From Ponticaulis sp. (GTDB taxonomy: Bacteria > Pseudomonadota > Alphaproteobacteria > Caulobacterales > Hyphomonadaceae), in contig NZLU01000023.1 in NCBI GenBank assembly GCA_002692725.1, positions 1-64,000 on the forward strand: 64,000 nt of DNA, read 5' to 3'. The position numbers and the translations under genes were made by a program. Position 1 is the stretch's first letter. The number at the start of each line of letters is the position of its first letter. This document shows positions 22,824-31,461 of the stretch, piece after piece. Below the pieces are notes generated by a model that was not told the origin of the DNA, did not search any database, and worked only from the letters and a program-made list of their open reading frames with translations.

Positions 22824-23267
22824 TCAGCCATGCTGGACGAAGAAGTCCTCATAGAGTGGCGCGATCTGATGCTTCTTGATGCCGACGAGGACTGGAATGC
22901 CAGCTGCACGCAGGGCTGCGAAGCCGCCTGCGCCTTTGGGGTGTTTATCGGCGACAGCGCAGACAACACGGGCGATCCCGGCCTCGGTCAGGCGTTTTGA
23001 ACAGGCGTCTTCGCCCGTCGAGCGTTCGCGGCACGGTTCCAGCGTCACATAGGCTGTGCCGCCTCGTGCTTTTTCGCCCGCCTCATCAAGCGCGATCTGT
23101 TCGGCATGCGGGCGACCGCCTTCCGCCGTGACGCCTTCACCTACGACGGTTCCATGTGCATCAACGATGACACAACCAACCGAAGGGTTGTTGCCGGTCA
23201 GGCCGTGATTCCAGAGGGCCAGCCAGTAAGCCTGGCCCATCAGGCGTTTGTCCCTGCGTTTGGTCAT
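22824..23267 (-). CDS. Stand-alone cytidine/deoxycytidylate-type deaminase (RibD N-domain-like)
   Basis: A 147-residue zinc deaminase. The zinc and proton-shuttle residues are visible: HAEQ (His54, Glu56) and PCRERSTGEDAC (Cys79, Cys89). NNPSVGCVIVDAHGTVVGEG and the AEGGRPHAEQ spacing match the deaminase half of RibD (riboflavin synthesis), but the reductase half is absent and no rib gene is adjacent. The target may be a different pyrimidine or modified base. It is in tandem with gpmA, separated by palindromic repeats, so the two are probably transcribed independently. Confidence 0.85.
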   Translation of the reverse strand: MTKRRDKRLMGQAYWLALWNHGLTGNNPSVGCVIVDAHGTVVGEGVTAEGGRPHAEQIALDEAGEKARGGTAYVTLEPCRERSTGEDACSKRLTEAGIARVVCAVADKHPKGAGGFAALRAAGIPVLVGIKKHQIAPLYEDFFVQHG

Positions 23268-23283
23268 GAAAATCCTCCGCTTC

Positions 23284-23344
23284 TCCCCGCAGAGGCGGGG
23301 ATCTCGTTAAGCTGCCAGATTCCTGCCTGCGCAGGAATGAGCGA
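23284..23344. repeat. Palindromic repeat pair
   Basis: Hairpins TCCCCGC/GCGGGGA (23284-23301) and ATTCCTGC/GCAGGAAT (23319-23338), the latter followed by GAGCGA. It has the same design and trailing motif as the array at 18238-18340, so the two belong to one dispersed family in this genome. Confidence 0.65.
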
Positions 23345-23351
23345 ACGATGT

Positions 23352-24068
23352 TTACGCAGGAATGGCGGGCAGATCCTTCGCGCGGTCCGCATCAAGATAG
23401 CGTGCAGAGACCGGCTTCAGAGTATCATCAAGTTCGATGAGGAGCGGGTTACCGGTCGGGATCTCAACGCCGATAATATCGACTTCATTTACTTGGAATA
23501 AATGCTTCACGATCGCGCGGAGCGAATTGCCGTGGGCCGAAATGATTGTGTTTGTGCCTGAGGTCAGGACTGGCGCAACCGCCGAATTCCAGTAAGGCAG
23601 AACGCGCTCGAGTGTGAGCTTCAGGCTTTCCGTCGCGGGTACGTCAATACCGTCATAGCGGGGGTCATTCGACAGATCGAACTCAGAGCCGGGCTCGAGA
23701 ATTGGCGGGGGGATGTCATAAGACCGGCGCCAGATCTTCACCTGATCATCGCCATGCTTCTGCGCGGTCTCAGCCTTATCGAGGCCAGTCAGGCCACCAT
23801 AATGGCGCTCATTCAGATGAAAGTCTTTGGTGACCGGCAGCCAGCACCGGTCCATTGAATGAAGGGCCAGCCAGAGGGTGCGGATGGCCCGGGTCTGAAC
23901 GCTGGTAAAACATTGGCGGAAATCCACGCCTGCTTCAGAAAGCAGCTCTCCAGCGCGTGTGGCCTCGGCTTCACCTTTTTCCGTGAGCTGCACATCCCAC
24001 CAGCCGGTAAACCGGTTTTGCAGATTCCATTCGCTTTGTCCGTGACGCATCAATGCCAGCTGAACCAT
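23352..24068 (-). CDS. gpmA: 2,3-bisphosphoglycerate-dependent phosphoglycerate mutase
   Basis: Interconverts 3- and 2-phosphoglycerate in glycolysis and gluconeogenesis. The 238-residue sequence has the catalytic LMRHGQSEWN (phospho-His at residue 9), NRFTGWWDVQLTEKG, LNERHYGGLTGLDKAETA and the second histidine in ISAHGNSLRAI, all hallmarks of the dPGM class. Length is normal for the family. It stands alone, with a palindromic repeat at its 3' end. Confidence 0.96.
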   Translation of the reverse strand: MVQLALMRHGQSEWNLQNRFTGWWDVQLTEKGEAEATRAGELLSEAGVDFRQCFTSVQTRAIRTLWLALHSMDRCWLPVTKDFHLNERHYGGLTGLDKAETAQKHGDDQVKIWRRSYDIPPPILEPGSEFDLSNDPRYDGIDVPATESLKLTLERVLPYWNSAVAPVLTSGTNTIISAHGNSLRAIVKHLFQVNEVDIIGVEIPTGNPLLIELDDTLKPVSARYLDADRAKDLPAIPA

Positions 24069-24159
24069 AATCGTCCCTCATCTAACTCGTAACGCGCTGG
24101 CATTAGCGCCTAAATTACAAAGGGTCGAGATGTCTGGGGAAATTAGCGCCGCAAAACGC

Positions 24160-24690
24160 TCAGCTGAACAGATTGTCGATATCGGACTGCGAAATACCGG
24201 CATCATCCGGCGCGGCATGTTGCGCGCCCGGGCCATCGCCAACAATAAGGCCGTTGATTGTGCCGATATTGTCGAACAGGGTTTTGCCGATTTCGCTGGC
24301 CGCAGACAGTTCGTTCGCAACAATCAACTGCTGAATTGACAGAATTTTCTGATCGAGCGCTTTGCAGGCTTTTTCAAACCGGCTGATTAGCCCTGAATCG
24401 GCCAGCGCAAAGGCCTCGATGGCGAGATCACGATCCCGGAAGCCTGAATGCTGGAAGTGATCGACATAACCTTCTGGTTGCCAGGCCAGGATCTCATCAT
24501 TGATCTCATCATCCGAGCCAAGAAAGTCCATCAGCATGGCGACTTCGTTGTAGTGATTGAGAAAATCGGTCGCAAGGAGGGTGTCCGGGCTGATATTCGC
24601 CGCGCGGAGTCGATCTGCATCGATCATATCAGGATTACCCAGCTGCATCACCGGCACGCTAGACGAAAATCGTTCAAACCGACTTAACAC
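24160..24690 (-). CDS. Hypothetical protein ending in a FliM/CheZ-like CheY-binding-type peptide
   Basis: A 176-residue, mainly helical, acidic protein that I do not recognise. Its last twelve residues, GISQSDIDNLFS (165-176), closely resemble the CheY-binding N-terminus of FliM (pattern S-Q-x-E-I-D-x-L-L) and the C-terminal tail of CheZ. This suggests an interaction with a response regulator receiver domain; it is inference from a short motif. The start used is GTG at 24688-24690 with no evident ribosome site. An internal ATG at 24648 (MQLGNPDM) is an alternative. It is divergent from the 24773 gene. Confidence 0.65.
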   Translation of the reverse strand: MLSRFERFSSSVPVMQLGNPDMIDADRLRAANISPDTLLATDFLNHYNEVAMLMDFLGSDDEINDEILAWQPEGYVDHFQHSGFRDRDLAIEAFALADSGLISRFEKACKALDQKILSIQQLIVANELSAASEIGKTLFDNIGTINGLIVGDGPGAQHAAPDDAGISQSDIDNLFS

Positions 24691-24772
24691 AGTAAAAACT
24701 CATCTTTTGGCCTTGCATCTGCCCGGTTCGCACGACAGAAGAATGATCGAAGGTCCAAGGGACAGCCCGCGT

Positions 24773-25456
24773 ATGAGTGACATCATTTTTTATCCTGTCG
24801 CTTTGATTGCCGCACTGGCGATTGTAGCAGCAGCGGCGCTACCGGGCCGCGACCGCCTCGCATGCAGTTCTGTGAGCGGGGCTGGAACCGATTACCGGAC
24901 AATTCAGGTGTCAGGAGACGATCTCTGCCGTTTTGAGGCGTCCGGCGAAGCCGAAATCGAGCTCGTCCGCTCCGGCGAGCAGATCACCCATCTCACCATC
25001 ACGGCAAGTTCTGGCAGCCTTGGTGACCGGCCAGACCGGAACCCACATTTTCGCCTTGCCGCAGATCTCGAGCGGGTGTTTGCAGGTCATGAAGTGCGCG
25101 TGACGATTGAGGCGCGGCCGTCTTTGGATGCGGGTGCCTCTGCATTCGAAGCGAATTACAGCGCAGGGTTTGAAGGTAATTCGGGCTGGTCTCTCTTTGA
25201 ACTGCGAGCGGATTACGCCCCCTACAGTTTCACCTGGGATGTGCCCCAGCGCACCGCTGAGGAAATTGCCGTCGATTATCTCGCCATACGGCCCGTGATT
25301 CCCGAGAAGACCAGATCCGTTGATGTCCGGTCGGTGAAATTCGAACTTCTGGAGAGAACTCAGGTCGCTCCGGAAGCAATACCGCAACCTATTCCGGGGA
25401 TTGCCCCGGAAACCCCTGAAGACAGTCAGCCTGAAACCACACAGACAGACCCTTAG
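24773..25456 (+). CDS. Membrane-anchored protein of unknown function
   Basis: A 227-residue protein with one N-terminal hydrophobic segment (about 5-24), a beta-rich extracytoplasmic domain containing a CxS...C pair (ACSSV, DDLCRFE), and a Pro/Glu/Thr-rich tail. The family is not recognised. The start chosen is the ATG at 24773 with AAGGGA about 10 bases upstream; an in-frame ATG at 24743 is possible, and the much longer frame from 24557 overlaps the divergent gene and is rejected. It sits 34 bases before the phosphomannomutase gene and may share its transcript. Confidence 0.65.
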   Translation: MSDIIFYPVALIAALAIVAAAALPGRDRLACSSVSGAGTDYRTIQVSGDDLCRFEASGEAEIELVRSGEQITHLTITASSGSLGDRPDRNPHFRLAADLERVFAGHEVRVTIEARPSLDAGASAFEANYSAGFEGNSGWSLFELRADYAPYSFTWDVPQRTAEEIAVDYLAIRPVIPEKTRSVDVRSVKFELLERTQVAPEAIPQPIPGIAPETPEDSQPETTQTDP

Positions 25457-25490
25457 ACCATCCAACATTATTTCCCGGAGGACAGAAGTT

Positions 25491-27008
25491 ATGTTGCCGA
25501 AGCCAAGTGCAGATATTGCCCCGAACACCGCAGAATTCGAGACGATGCCATTGGTCAAACCGACCGGGTTTCGAGAGTATGACGCCCGCTGGTGGTTTGG
25601 GGTTCCGGGGGCAGAAAAGCCATCAGAACTGAACCTTCTTGGTGTGCAGGCTCTGGGACAGGGTATGGGTACGGTGTTCCATGATAAATGGGTCGCGCCC
25701 AAGGTCGTGGTGGGGCATGACTTCCGACACTATTCCCAGTCCATCAAATACGCGCTGATGACAGGCCTCGCTCAGTCTGGCTGTCAGGTTCTGGATATCG
25801 GGCTTGCGCTGTCGCCAATGACGTATTTTGCACAATTTGCGCTGGACGCAGCCTGCTGCGCCATGGTCACAGCGAGCCATAATGAAAATGGCTGGTGCGG
25901 TGTGAAGATGGGCTATGACAAGCCACTCACATTCGGACCAGATGAAATGGGTCGCCTGAAAGAGATTGTGCTTGGCGGAACGCCAATTCTGCGGTCGGGC
26001 GGGTCCATCACCCGTGTCGACAATATGAAGGATGTCTACCTTAAGGCGGTCACCAAGGATGTGAAAATCTCCCGTCCTCTGAAAGTGGTTGCGGCCTGCG
26101 GAAACGGCACGGCGGGCGCCTTCGCGCCAGAGGCGCTTCGCTCTATGGGCGTCGAGGTGATTGAGCTTGATTGCGAGCTCGACTGGACCTTCCCGAAATA
26201 CAACGCAAATCCGGAAGACACCGAAATGCTGCACGCCATGGCGGCAGCCGTGAAAGAGCATGGCGCAGACGTCGCGCTTGGCTTTGATGGCGATGGCGAC
26301 CGCTGCGGCGTGGTCGACAATAATGGCGAAGAGATCTTCGCCGACAAAATCGGCCTTATGCTGGCTCGTGACCTGTCCAAGGAATATCCGGGCTCGAAAT
26401 TCGTCGTCGATGTGAAATCAACCGGTCTCTACAAGACCGATCCGGTTCTGAAAGAGAACGGCTCAGAAGTCGATTATTTCAAGACCGGCCACTCCTATAT
26501 CAAGCGCCGCACCACAGAGCTTGAGGCGTTGGCAGGCTTTGAGAAGTCTGGTCACTTCTTCTTCCGCCCACCGATTGGTCTAGGCTATGATGACGGCCTG
26601 GTGGCCGCTGCAGCCGTGCTTCAGATGCTGGATCGCAATCCCGGCAAGAGCATGTCTGACCTCCATGATGAACTCGGTGAGGCCTACACCTCCATGACCA
26701 TGTCTCCGCATTGTGGCGATGAGGTGAAGTATGGCGTGATCGACAAAATGGTTGAGGAATATGAAGGCCTTCTGGGCACGGAAATCCTCGGCCGGAAGGT
26801 TGTCGATGTAAACACAGTGAACGGGGCACGCGTCACACTGGAAGATGGTTCATGGGTTCTGGTGCGCGCGTCATCGAACAAGCCGGAGTTGGTTGTCGTG
26901 GTCGAGAGCATGGTGTCGAAGGATGACATGAAATCGCTGTTCCATGACGAGGTAAAACCACGCCTTGGCAAACATGAAGAAGTCGGCGGGTATAACCAGG
27001 AAGTGTGA
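25491..27008 (+). CDS. Phosphomannomutase/phosphoglucomutase
   Basis: A 505-residue alpha-D-phosphohexomutase that interconverts hexose 1- and 6-phosphates for nucleotide-sugar and envelope polysaccharide synthesis. Visible are the phosphoserine loop TASHNENG (Ser near 128), the Mg loop DGDGDRCG (near 265-271), the sugar loop in EKSGHFFF and the C-terminal phosphate loop RASSNKPELVVVVE. It is somewhat longer than AlgC/ManB (about 460), with an N-terminal extension. The ATG at 25491 follows CCGGAGGA; the earlier frame start is rejected. An intrinsic terminator follows. Confidence 0.93.
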   Translation: MLPKPSADIAPNTAEFETMPLVKPTGFREYDARWWFGVPGAEKPSELNLLGVQALGQGMGTVFHDKWVAPKVVVGHDFRHYSQSIKYALMTGLAQSGCQVLDIGLALSPMTYFAQFALDAACCAMVTASHNENGWCGVKMGYDKPLTFGPDEMGRLKEIVLGGTPILRSGGSITRVDNMKDVYLKAVTKDVKISRPLKVVAACGNGTAGAFAPEALRSMGVEVIELDCELDWTFPKYNANPEDTEMLHAMAAAVKEHGADVALGFDGDGDRCGVVDNNGEEIFADKIGLMLARDLSKEYPGSKFVVDVKSTGLYKTDPVLKENGSEVDYFKTGHSYIKRRTTELEALAGFEKSGHFFFRPPIGLGYDDGLVAAAAVLQMLDRNPGKSMSDLHDELGEAYTSMTMSPHCGDEVKYGVIDKMVEEYEGLLGTEILGRKVVDVNTVNGARVTLEDGSWVLVRASSNKPELVVVVESMVSKDDMKSLFHDEVKPRLGKHEEVGGYNQEV

Positions 27009-27040
27009 TGAACCGTAGAAGCGTTCAGCTGCATGTTTTG

Positions 27041-27069
27041 AAGGGAGCGCTTATTGCGCTCCCTTTTTT
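27041..27069 (+). terminator. Intrinsic terminator of the phosphomannomutase gene
   Basis: Stem GGGAGCGC / GCGCTCCC with a 5-base loop and six T, about 35 bases past the stop codon. Confidence 0.93.
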
Positions 27070-27180
27070 CATTCTGGCGGGCTGTGGGGATGGAAGCGAT
27101 TTGTGCGCTGATAGCATCAGGTCGCGCACTCAAAGCCCGTATAGATAGCTTTCTAATCAGGACATATTAGCGCGTAAAAT

Positions 27181-27216
27181 ATTGACATCTTATAGGATGT
27201 CATAAATATTATTAGT
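27181..27216 (+). promoter_or_regulatory. Promoter-operator of the toxin-antitoxin pair
   Basis: A 7-bp inverted repeat TGACATC-TTATAG-GATGTCA (27183-27202) overlaps a TTGACA -35 box (27182-27187). A TATTAT -10 candidate lies at 27207-27212, only 4 bases before the ATG. The palindrome is a fitting site for the ribbon-helix-helix antitoxin, giving autorepression. Confidence 0.65.
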
Positions 27217-27636
27217 ATGAGATGGGTTCTGGATACAAATGTGATCGTCGCGGCATTTCGAAGTCGGGACGGTGCCAGCAACCAGATTTTGCGCCATGCG
27301 ATTGACCAGCGGTTTGATCTTCTGCTCTCGACAGCACTATTTTTAGAATATGAAGCCGTTTTGAAACGAGACGAAATCCGGGCTGTCCCCCGCCACAGCC
27401 TGTCTGATGTCGACCGTATCATGGCGTCGATTGCAGCCCTGGCGACGCCGGTTGATATTCTTTTCCGGACGCGACCACGATTGCGAGATGCAGGTGATGA
27501 AATGATACTTGAGGTGGCACTCAATGGGATGGCGTCGGCAATTGTCACGCATAATCTCAGAGATTTTGAGACGCATCCGCCCCCGGAGTGCGAGGTGCTG
27601 GTTCCACGTGTGGCATTGGAGAAACTAATCAAATGA
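27217..27636 (+). CDS. PIN-domain toxin (putative RNase)
   Basis: A 139-residue PIN-fold protein of the 'toxin component, PIN family' type. Acidic metal-site residues are present: Asp6 (VLDTN), Glu44, Asp94 (GDEM) and Asp116 (THNLRDF). Such toxins cut RNA, often tRNA, when the antitoxin is lost. The start ATG at 27217 has no ribosome site and lies at the expected transcript start, so the mRNA may be leaderless. The end overlaps the antitoxin start as ATGA. Unlike the common vapBC order, the toxin gene comes first. Confidence 0.88.
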   Translation: MRWVLDTNVIVAAFRSRDGASNQILRHAIDQRFDLLLSTALFLEYEAVLKRDEIRAVPRHSLSDVDRIMASIAALATPVDILFRTRPRLRDAGDEMILEVALNGMASAIVTHNLRDFETHPPPECEVLVPRVALEKLIK

Positions 27637-27887
27637 GCGCAAAGACGAGATACAAATATCCGCTTCAGATTCCGGAATCCCTGAAAGAAACCGTTATCCG
27701 ACTTGCGAAAGAAGACGGTGTTTCAGTGAATCAATGGATCGTTGCAGCTATCGCACAGAAAGTCGGTGCGGTTGAAACCGCTGAAGAATTTCTCATCGAA
27801 AGGGCAGGTAACGCTGTGCCGAAAGACCTGACGAAATTTTTGGATCAAGCGGCGGACGAACCGCCGCTTGAAACCGATATCGCATAA
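27633..27887 (+). CDS. Ribbon-helix-helix (HicB/Arc-like) antitoxin
   Basis: An 84-residue protein. Residues 10-45 (PLQIPESLKETVIRLAKEDGVSVNQWIVAAIAQKV, split here as strand, helix, helix) form the ribbon-helix-helix DNA-binding fold of Arc/HicB-like antitoxins. The C-terminus is acidic and probably occupies the toxin's active site. It is coupled to the PIN gene by ATGA. The frame extends further upstream, but the ATG at 27633 gives the natural N-terminus MSAKTRYKYPL. It should repress the pair through the palindrome at 27183-27202. Confidence 0.85.
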   Translation: MSAKTRYKYPLQIPESLKETVIRLAKEDGVSVNQWIVAAIAQKVGAVETAEEFLIERAGNAVPKDLTKFLDQAADEPPLETDIA

Positions 27888-27902
27888 ACCTGAAATTACC
27901 GC

Positions 27903-28697
27903 TTACTCAGCCCGAACCCATTCGCCATCTTCGTCTTGTGTCATCAGGGTGAAGCTGCCCGGTGCGATGCCGACCGGTTCCTGGCCGAGCATGAAGAACC
28001 AGGAGAAACCGCCAAACACGCGCCAGAAATTTGTCTCGCCCTGATTGAGGCCAAGTGGGCCACAAGCGCTGCGTGGGCCGTCGGCCGGATCATAGGCCTC
28101 TGCCTCGACCGGATTGTCGACGACGAGCGCGTCTTCCGGCCAGCCGGGAACGTCTGGGCCCACGACCGAACACTCAGATGCGGCGTCAGGATCTTCCATC
28201 GCTTCTCGGGCGCGGAACAGAACGTTTGCGAACCGGTCTTCCGGGTCTGCCGAAAAGACGCGGACCAGCGGCGTCTCACTAAATCCTGTTTCCGCGCGAT
28301 AGGCTGAGCTCGCCAGAGAAATTTCGGCAGACTGTGCGCCACCTGCAAATTCGAGCGTCGTTTCACGGTCTCCACACACTATGCCCTGATAGAAGAGCGC
28401 GTCGGTGGCGAAGGCCATTTCCATGAGCTTCCATTCACAGGTGTCGCCCGTCATCTGTTCAAAATAGGCCATATCCGGGTGATCCGGCATGGCCGGGCCG
28501 TCGATAAAATTGATAGCGCGCCCAACACATTTTCCGGTGATTGGAAAAACCGGTCCTTCATCTGCGCAAGGTGAGGCCGCCGGAGCAGCCGTCTCTGTAG
28601 CTTCAACAGGAGTGTCGACCTCTTGAGGTTGGTCACAGCCTGTCAGCGAAACAAGCGCAAAAGCGCTGACGAAAAAGCCGAGGTGAGAGATAGTCAT
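27903..28697 (-). CDS. Lipoprotein of unknown function
   Basis: A 264-residue lipoprotein (lipobox SLTGC, Cys at about 21) with a short Pro/Thr/Ala-rich linker. The folded part has paired cysteines and aromatic-rich patches (FWRVFGGFSWFFMLG near the end). I do not recognise the family. It is monocistronic and convergent with the toxin-antitoxin pair. Confidence 0.72.
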   Translation of the reverse strand: MTISHLGFFVSAFALVSLTGCDQPQEVDTPVEATETAAPAASPCADEGPVFPITGKCVGRAINFIDGPAMPDHPDMAYFEQMTGDTCEWKLMEMAFATDALFYQGIVCGDRETTLEFAGGAQSAEISLASSAYRAETGFSETPLVRVFSADPEDRFANVLFRAREAMEDPDAASECSVVGPDVPGWPEDALVVDNPVEAEAYDPADGPRSACGPLGLNQGETNFWRVFGGFSWFFMLGQEPVGIAPGSFTLMTQDEDGEWVRAE

Positions 28698-28870
28698 GGG
28701 TGTCCCCTATTTTTGGTCCCACGCTCAAATCACGCCGTTCGGGCAATTCTGCAACACAAATCCGTCATTTATTAAGGGGGTGCACAGAAACTGGTCATCC
28801 TGTCCTTTTGCATTTTGCAGCCTGAAAAAAAGGCTGTAAGACAAGGTGTAAATGGAAGACGGGGATTACA

Positions 28871-29455
28871 ATGAAATTCAGAACCAACCTGTTCCTGGGC
28901 GCGGCGGCACTTTTCTCAATGGGGACAGCTCAGGCCGGTGTGGTCGATGAGCTTCGTCTGGGGGTCACGCAGCACAATATTTGCGTGATCGATTGTAAGA
29001 ATGCCGACAAGGAAGACGGACCGAATATCTCGGCTGAAGCGGTTTTCGATACACCAGACTTTCTCAGTTGGGCATTTGATCCGCGTCCCTATCTGAACGC
29101 GTCAATCAATACAGCCGGCAATACCAGCTTCTATGGCGGCGGGCTTCAATGGTCATTCGGACTGGGCGACAATTTCGCGATCGAGCCGGGTCTGGGGTAC
29201 TTTCTGCATGATGGTGAGACGTCCAATCCGTTCGCGAATGGTACGCCGGAATCGGCCGCCTTTGCCGAAGAAAACGTCCTGTTAGGTTCTGAAGATCTGT
29301 TCCGGACCTCGCTCGCGCTTAGCTGGTATATCAGCGATGCCTGGGGGGCTCAGATCATGTACGAGCATTATTCTCACGGCCAGATCCTCGGCAATGGCCG
29401 AAATCAGGGCATGGATAATCTCGGCGTCCGGCTTGTGTGGGTGCTGAACGACTAA
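28871..29455 (+). CDS. Acyloxyacyl hydrolase / lipid A deacylase (PagL-like)
   Basis: A 194-residue outer-membrane protein with a signal peptide (1-22, AQA-G) and beta-barrel-like alternation. The C-terminal YEHYSHG (His166, Ser168) and GRNQGMDNLGVRL segment is the signature of the PagL/acyloxyacyl hydrolase family, which removes the 3-O acyl chain from lipid A in the outer membrane. The third catalytic residue is not obvious; Asp182 is a candidate. The start is the ATG at 28871 after a GGGGATTACA ribosome site. A strong 14-bp inverted repeat follows 32 bases after the stop. Confidence 0.82.
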   Translation: MKFRTNLFLGAAALFSMGTAQAGVVDELRLGVTQHNICVIDCKNADKEDGPNISAEAVFDTPDFLSWAFDPRPYLNASINTAGNTSFYGGGLQWSFGLGDNFAIEPGLGYFLHDGETSNPFANGTPESAAFAEENVLLGSEDLFRTSLALSWYISDAWGAQIMYEHYSHGQILGNGRNQGMDNLGVRLVWVLND

Positions 29456-29487
29456 GCGGCACACCGCTTTCAATTGAAGTCAGTTTC

Positions 29488-29520
29488 GTTCGGGCTCATA
29501 CTCTTGGTATGAGCCCGAAC
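29488..29520. repeat. Perfect 14-bp inverted repeat spanning a start codon
   Basis: GTTCGGGCTCATAC (29488-29501) and GTATGAGCCCGAAC (29507-29520) around a TCTTG loop. The 3' arm contains the ATG (29509-29511) of the DCC gene. It could be a terminator for the PagL-like gene, although the following T run is weak, or a translational lock on the DCC gene. Confidence 0.8.
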
Positions 29521-29886
29521 TCTTTGACGCGCATACTCTATGATGGTGAGTGCCCCTTTTGCGTGTCCTATGTGCGCTTTGCGCGGCTGAGAGAGGCGCT
29601 GGGCGAGGTCGAGCTGGTCGACGCCCGAGAGGCGCCGGATTTGGTGGCATCGTATTCTGCGCGCGGTTATCCGATCGACGAGGGCATGATCGTCGATACT
29701 GGCGAAGAGATCTATTTCGGCGGTGATGCCGTCTATGCCATAAACTGGCTGGCCAGCCCGAACCCGGTCATGCGTTGGTTTGGTGGTCGGGCATTCCTGA
29801 AATTCATCTATCCGGCCCTGCGTGCTGTCAGAAATCTGACAGTACGCCTGTTAGGCCATAAGCCCATTCAGAACTCAGCTCCGTGA
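29509..29886 (+). CDS. DCC-family thiol-disulfide oxidoreductase-like protein (DUF393)
   Basis: A 125-residue protein with the family-defining ILYDGECPFC (D-x-x-C-x-x-C) at about residues 8-17, followed by a thioredoxin-like fold and a hydrophobic, basic C-terminus. DUF393/DCC proteins are presumed redox proteins; the substrate is unknown. The assigned ATG (29509) lies in a 14-bp stem and lacks a free ribosome site. A TTG at 29524 would start just outside the stem and still keep the motif. Confidence 0.8.
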   Translation: MSPNSLTRILYDGECPFCVSYVRFARLREALGEVELVDAREAPDLVASYSARGYPIDEGMIVDTGEEIYFGGDAVYAINWLASPNPVMRWFGGRAFLKFIYPALRAVRNLTVRLLGHKPIQNSAP

Positions 29887-30134
29887 GGGCTTTTGACCTG
29901 ACTGAGTGATTCTCAGGATGATTTGTCTGTTCAGGTCGGTCTCAAACGGGGTGCGCGTCATCGGCAGGACGAACCGACATACTGCTAACACGCGGAATTA
30001 AGGGCTTTTTTCGGACGAGAACTCCTCCATCCACGGAATATTATCCTGCGTTGACGCAAAGGTTTCACACTCTGCTCTTGCAATTCAGCGACAAACAAGG
30101 CCTTGTCCCGGCGGCTGAAACGGAGAGAGAAGCC

Positions 30135-31433
30135 ATGACAGGTGTTGTCGTTGTCGGTGCCCAATGGGGCGATGAAGGTAAAGGTAAGATTGTCGATTGG
30201 CTGAGCCATCGCGCGGATGTTGTTGTGCGCTTTCAGGGCGGCCACAATGCCGGGCATACGCTCGTCATCGATGGAAAAGTCTTCAAGCTGAACCTTCTTC
30301 CCTCTGGCGTGGTGCGCGGCGGCAAGCTGTCCGTTATTGGCAATGGCGTGGTTGTCGACCCTTGGCAGCTCCTGTCCGAAGTCGCTGGGATGAAGGAACA
30401 AGACGTCATTCTGGGCCCGGATGATTTACTGTTGGCGGACAATGCCTGCCTCATCCTGCCGTGGCACAAAGATATCGACGCCGCGCGCGAAGCGCAGGCT
30501 GGCGGTGCGCAGATTGGCACGACCAAGCGCGGCATTGGTCCCGCCTATGAGGATAAGGTCGGCCGCCGTGCCATTCGCGTCGCTGACCTTGCTGACGAAG
30601 CCGCACTCGACATGAAGCTGGAGCGTCTGATCGCGCACCACGCCCCTCTGCGCAAAGGCCTCGACCTTCCGCCACCAGATGCCGCTGAACTCAAGCGGCA
30701 ATTGCTCGAAATCGCCGATGACGTTCTGAAATATGCCGGTCCGGCCTGGCAGCGCCTTGATGCGGCCTATAAACTCGGTCGCCGCATTCTGTTTGAAGGC
30801 GCCCAGGGCGTGATGCTGGATGTGGATCACGGGACCTATCCCTTTGTGACCTCCTCGAATGTTGTTTCCGGCCAGGCCGCTGCTGGTTCGGGCCTCGGTC
30901 CGCGGTCTGTGAATTATGTGCTCGGTCTTGCGAAGGCCTATACGACGCGTGTCGGCTCGGGGCCGTTTCCAACCGAGCTTGACGACGAAATTGGCGAAAC
31001 CATGGGCCGGGTTGGCCATGAGTTTGGCGTCAATACAGGCCGTAAGCGTCGCTGTGGCTGGTTTGATGCGGTCATGGTGCGTCAGGCCTGTGCGGTGTCT
31101 GGCGTCGATGGCCTCGCCATCACCAAGCTTGATGTTCTCGACGGGTTTGAGGAGATCAAGATCTGTGTGGCCTATAAACTCGGCGACAAAGTGCTGGATA
31201 GACTGCCCGCAACCGCGGCCGAACAGGCAGCAGTTGAACCGATTTATGAGACGATGAAGGGCTGGAGCGATTCAACTCAGGGCGCGCGCGACTGGGACCA
31301 ACTGCCGGGTGAAGCGGTGAAATATATCCGCCGCCTTGAAGAGCTTGTGGGCTGTCCGGCGGCGATTGTGTCGACCTCACCTGAGCGGGAAGATGTTATT
31401 CTGAGACGGGATCCGTTTGGTCGTGTAATGTAA
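30135..31433 (+). CDS. purA: Adenylosuccinate synthetase
   Basis: Joins IMP and aspartate to form adenylosuccinate using GTP, the first committed step to AMP. The 432-residue length is standard. Visible are the GTP loop [11 protein letters not shown] (near 8-18), the catalytic DxG/His region [21 protein letters not shown] and the C-terminal TKLDVLDG. The start is the ATG at 30135 with a GGAGAGAGAAG ribosome site; an in-frame ATG at 30051 is rejected. It is followed 28 bases later by a small gene that may share its transcript. Confidence 0.97.
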   Translation: MTGVVVVGAQWGDEGKGKIVDWLSHRADVVVRFQGGHNAGHTLVIDGKVFKLNLLPSGVVRGGKLSVIGNGVVVDPWQLLSEVAGMKEQDVILGPDDLLLADNACLILPWHKDIDAAREAQAGGAQIGTTKRGIGPAYEDKVGRRAIRVADLADEAALDMKLERLIAHHAPLRKGLDLPPPDAAELKRQLLEIADDVLKYAGPAWQRLDAAYKLGRRILFEGAQGVMLDVDHGTYPFVTSSNVVSGQAAAGSGLGPRSVNYVLGLAKAYTTRVGSGPFPTELDDEIGETMGRVGHEFGVNTGRKRRCGWFDAVMVRQACAVSGVDGLAITKLDVLDGFEEIKICVAYKLGDKVLDRLPATAAEQAAVEPIYETMKGWSDSTQGARDWDQLPGEAVKYIRRLEELVGCPAAIVSTSPEREDVILRRDPFGRVM

Positions 31434-31461
31434 ACGACCATCGTTTAATCGTCTGACTGTC

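Noticed and set aside
24557-24772. N-terminal extension of the 24773 gene
   Set aside because: It overlaps the divergent gene at 24160-24690 and would put the membrane segment deep inside the protein.
29985-30401. 138-codon minus-strand frame at the start of purA
   Set aside because: Antisense to purA, whose GTP-binding motif begins at 30135.
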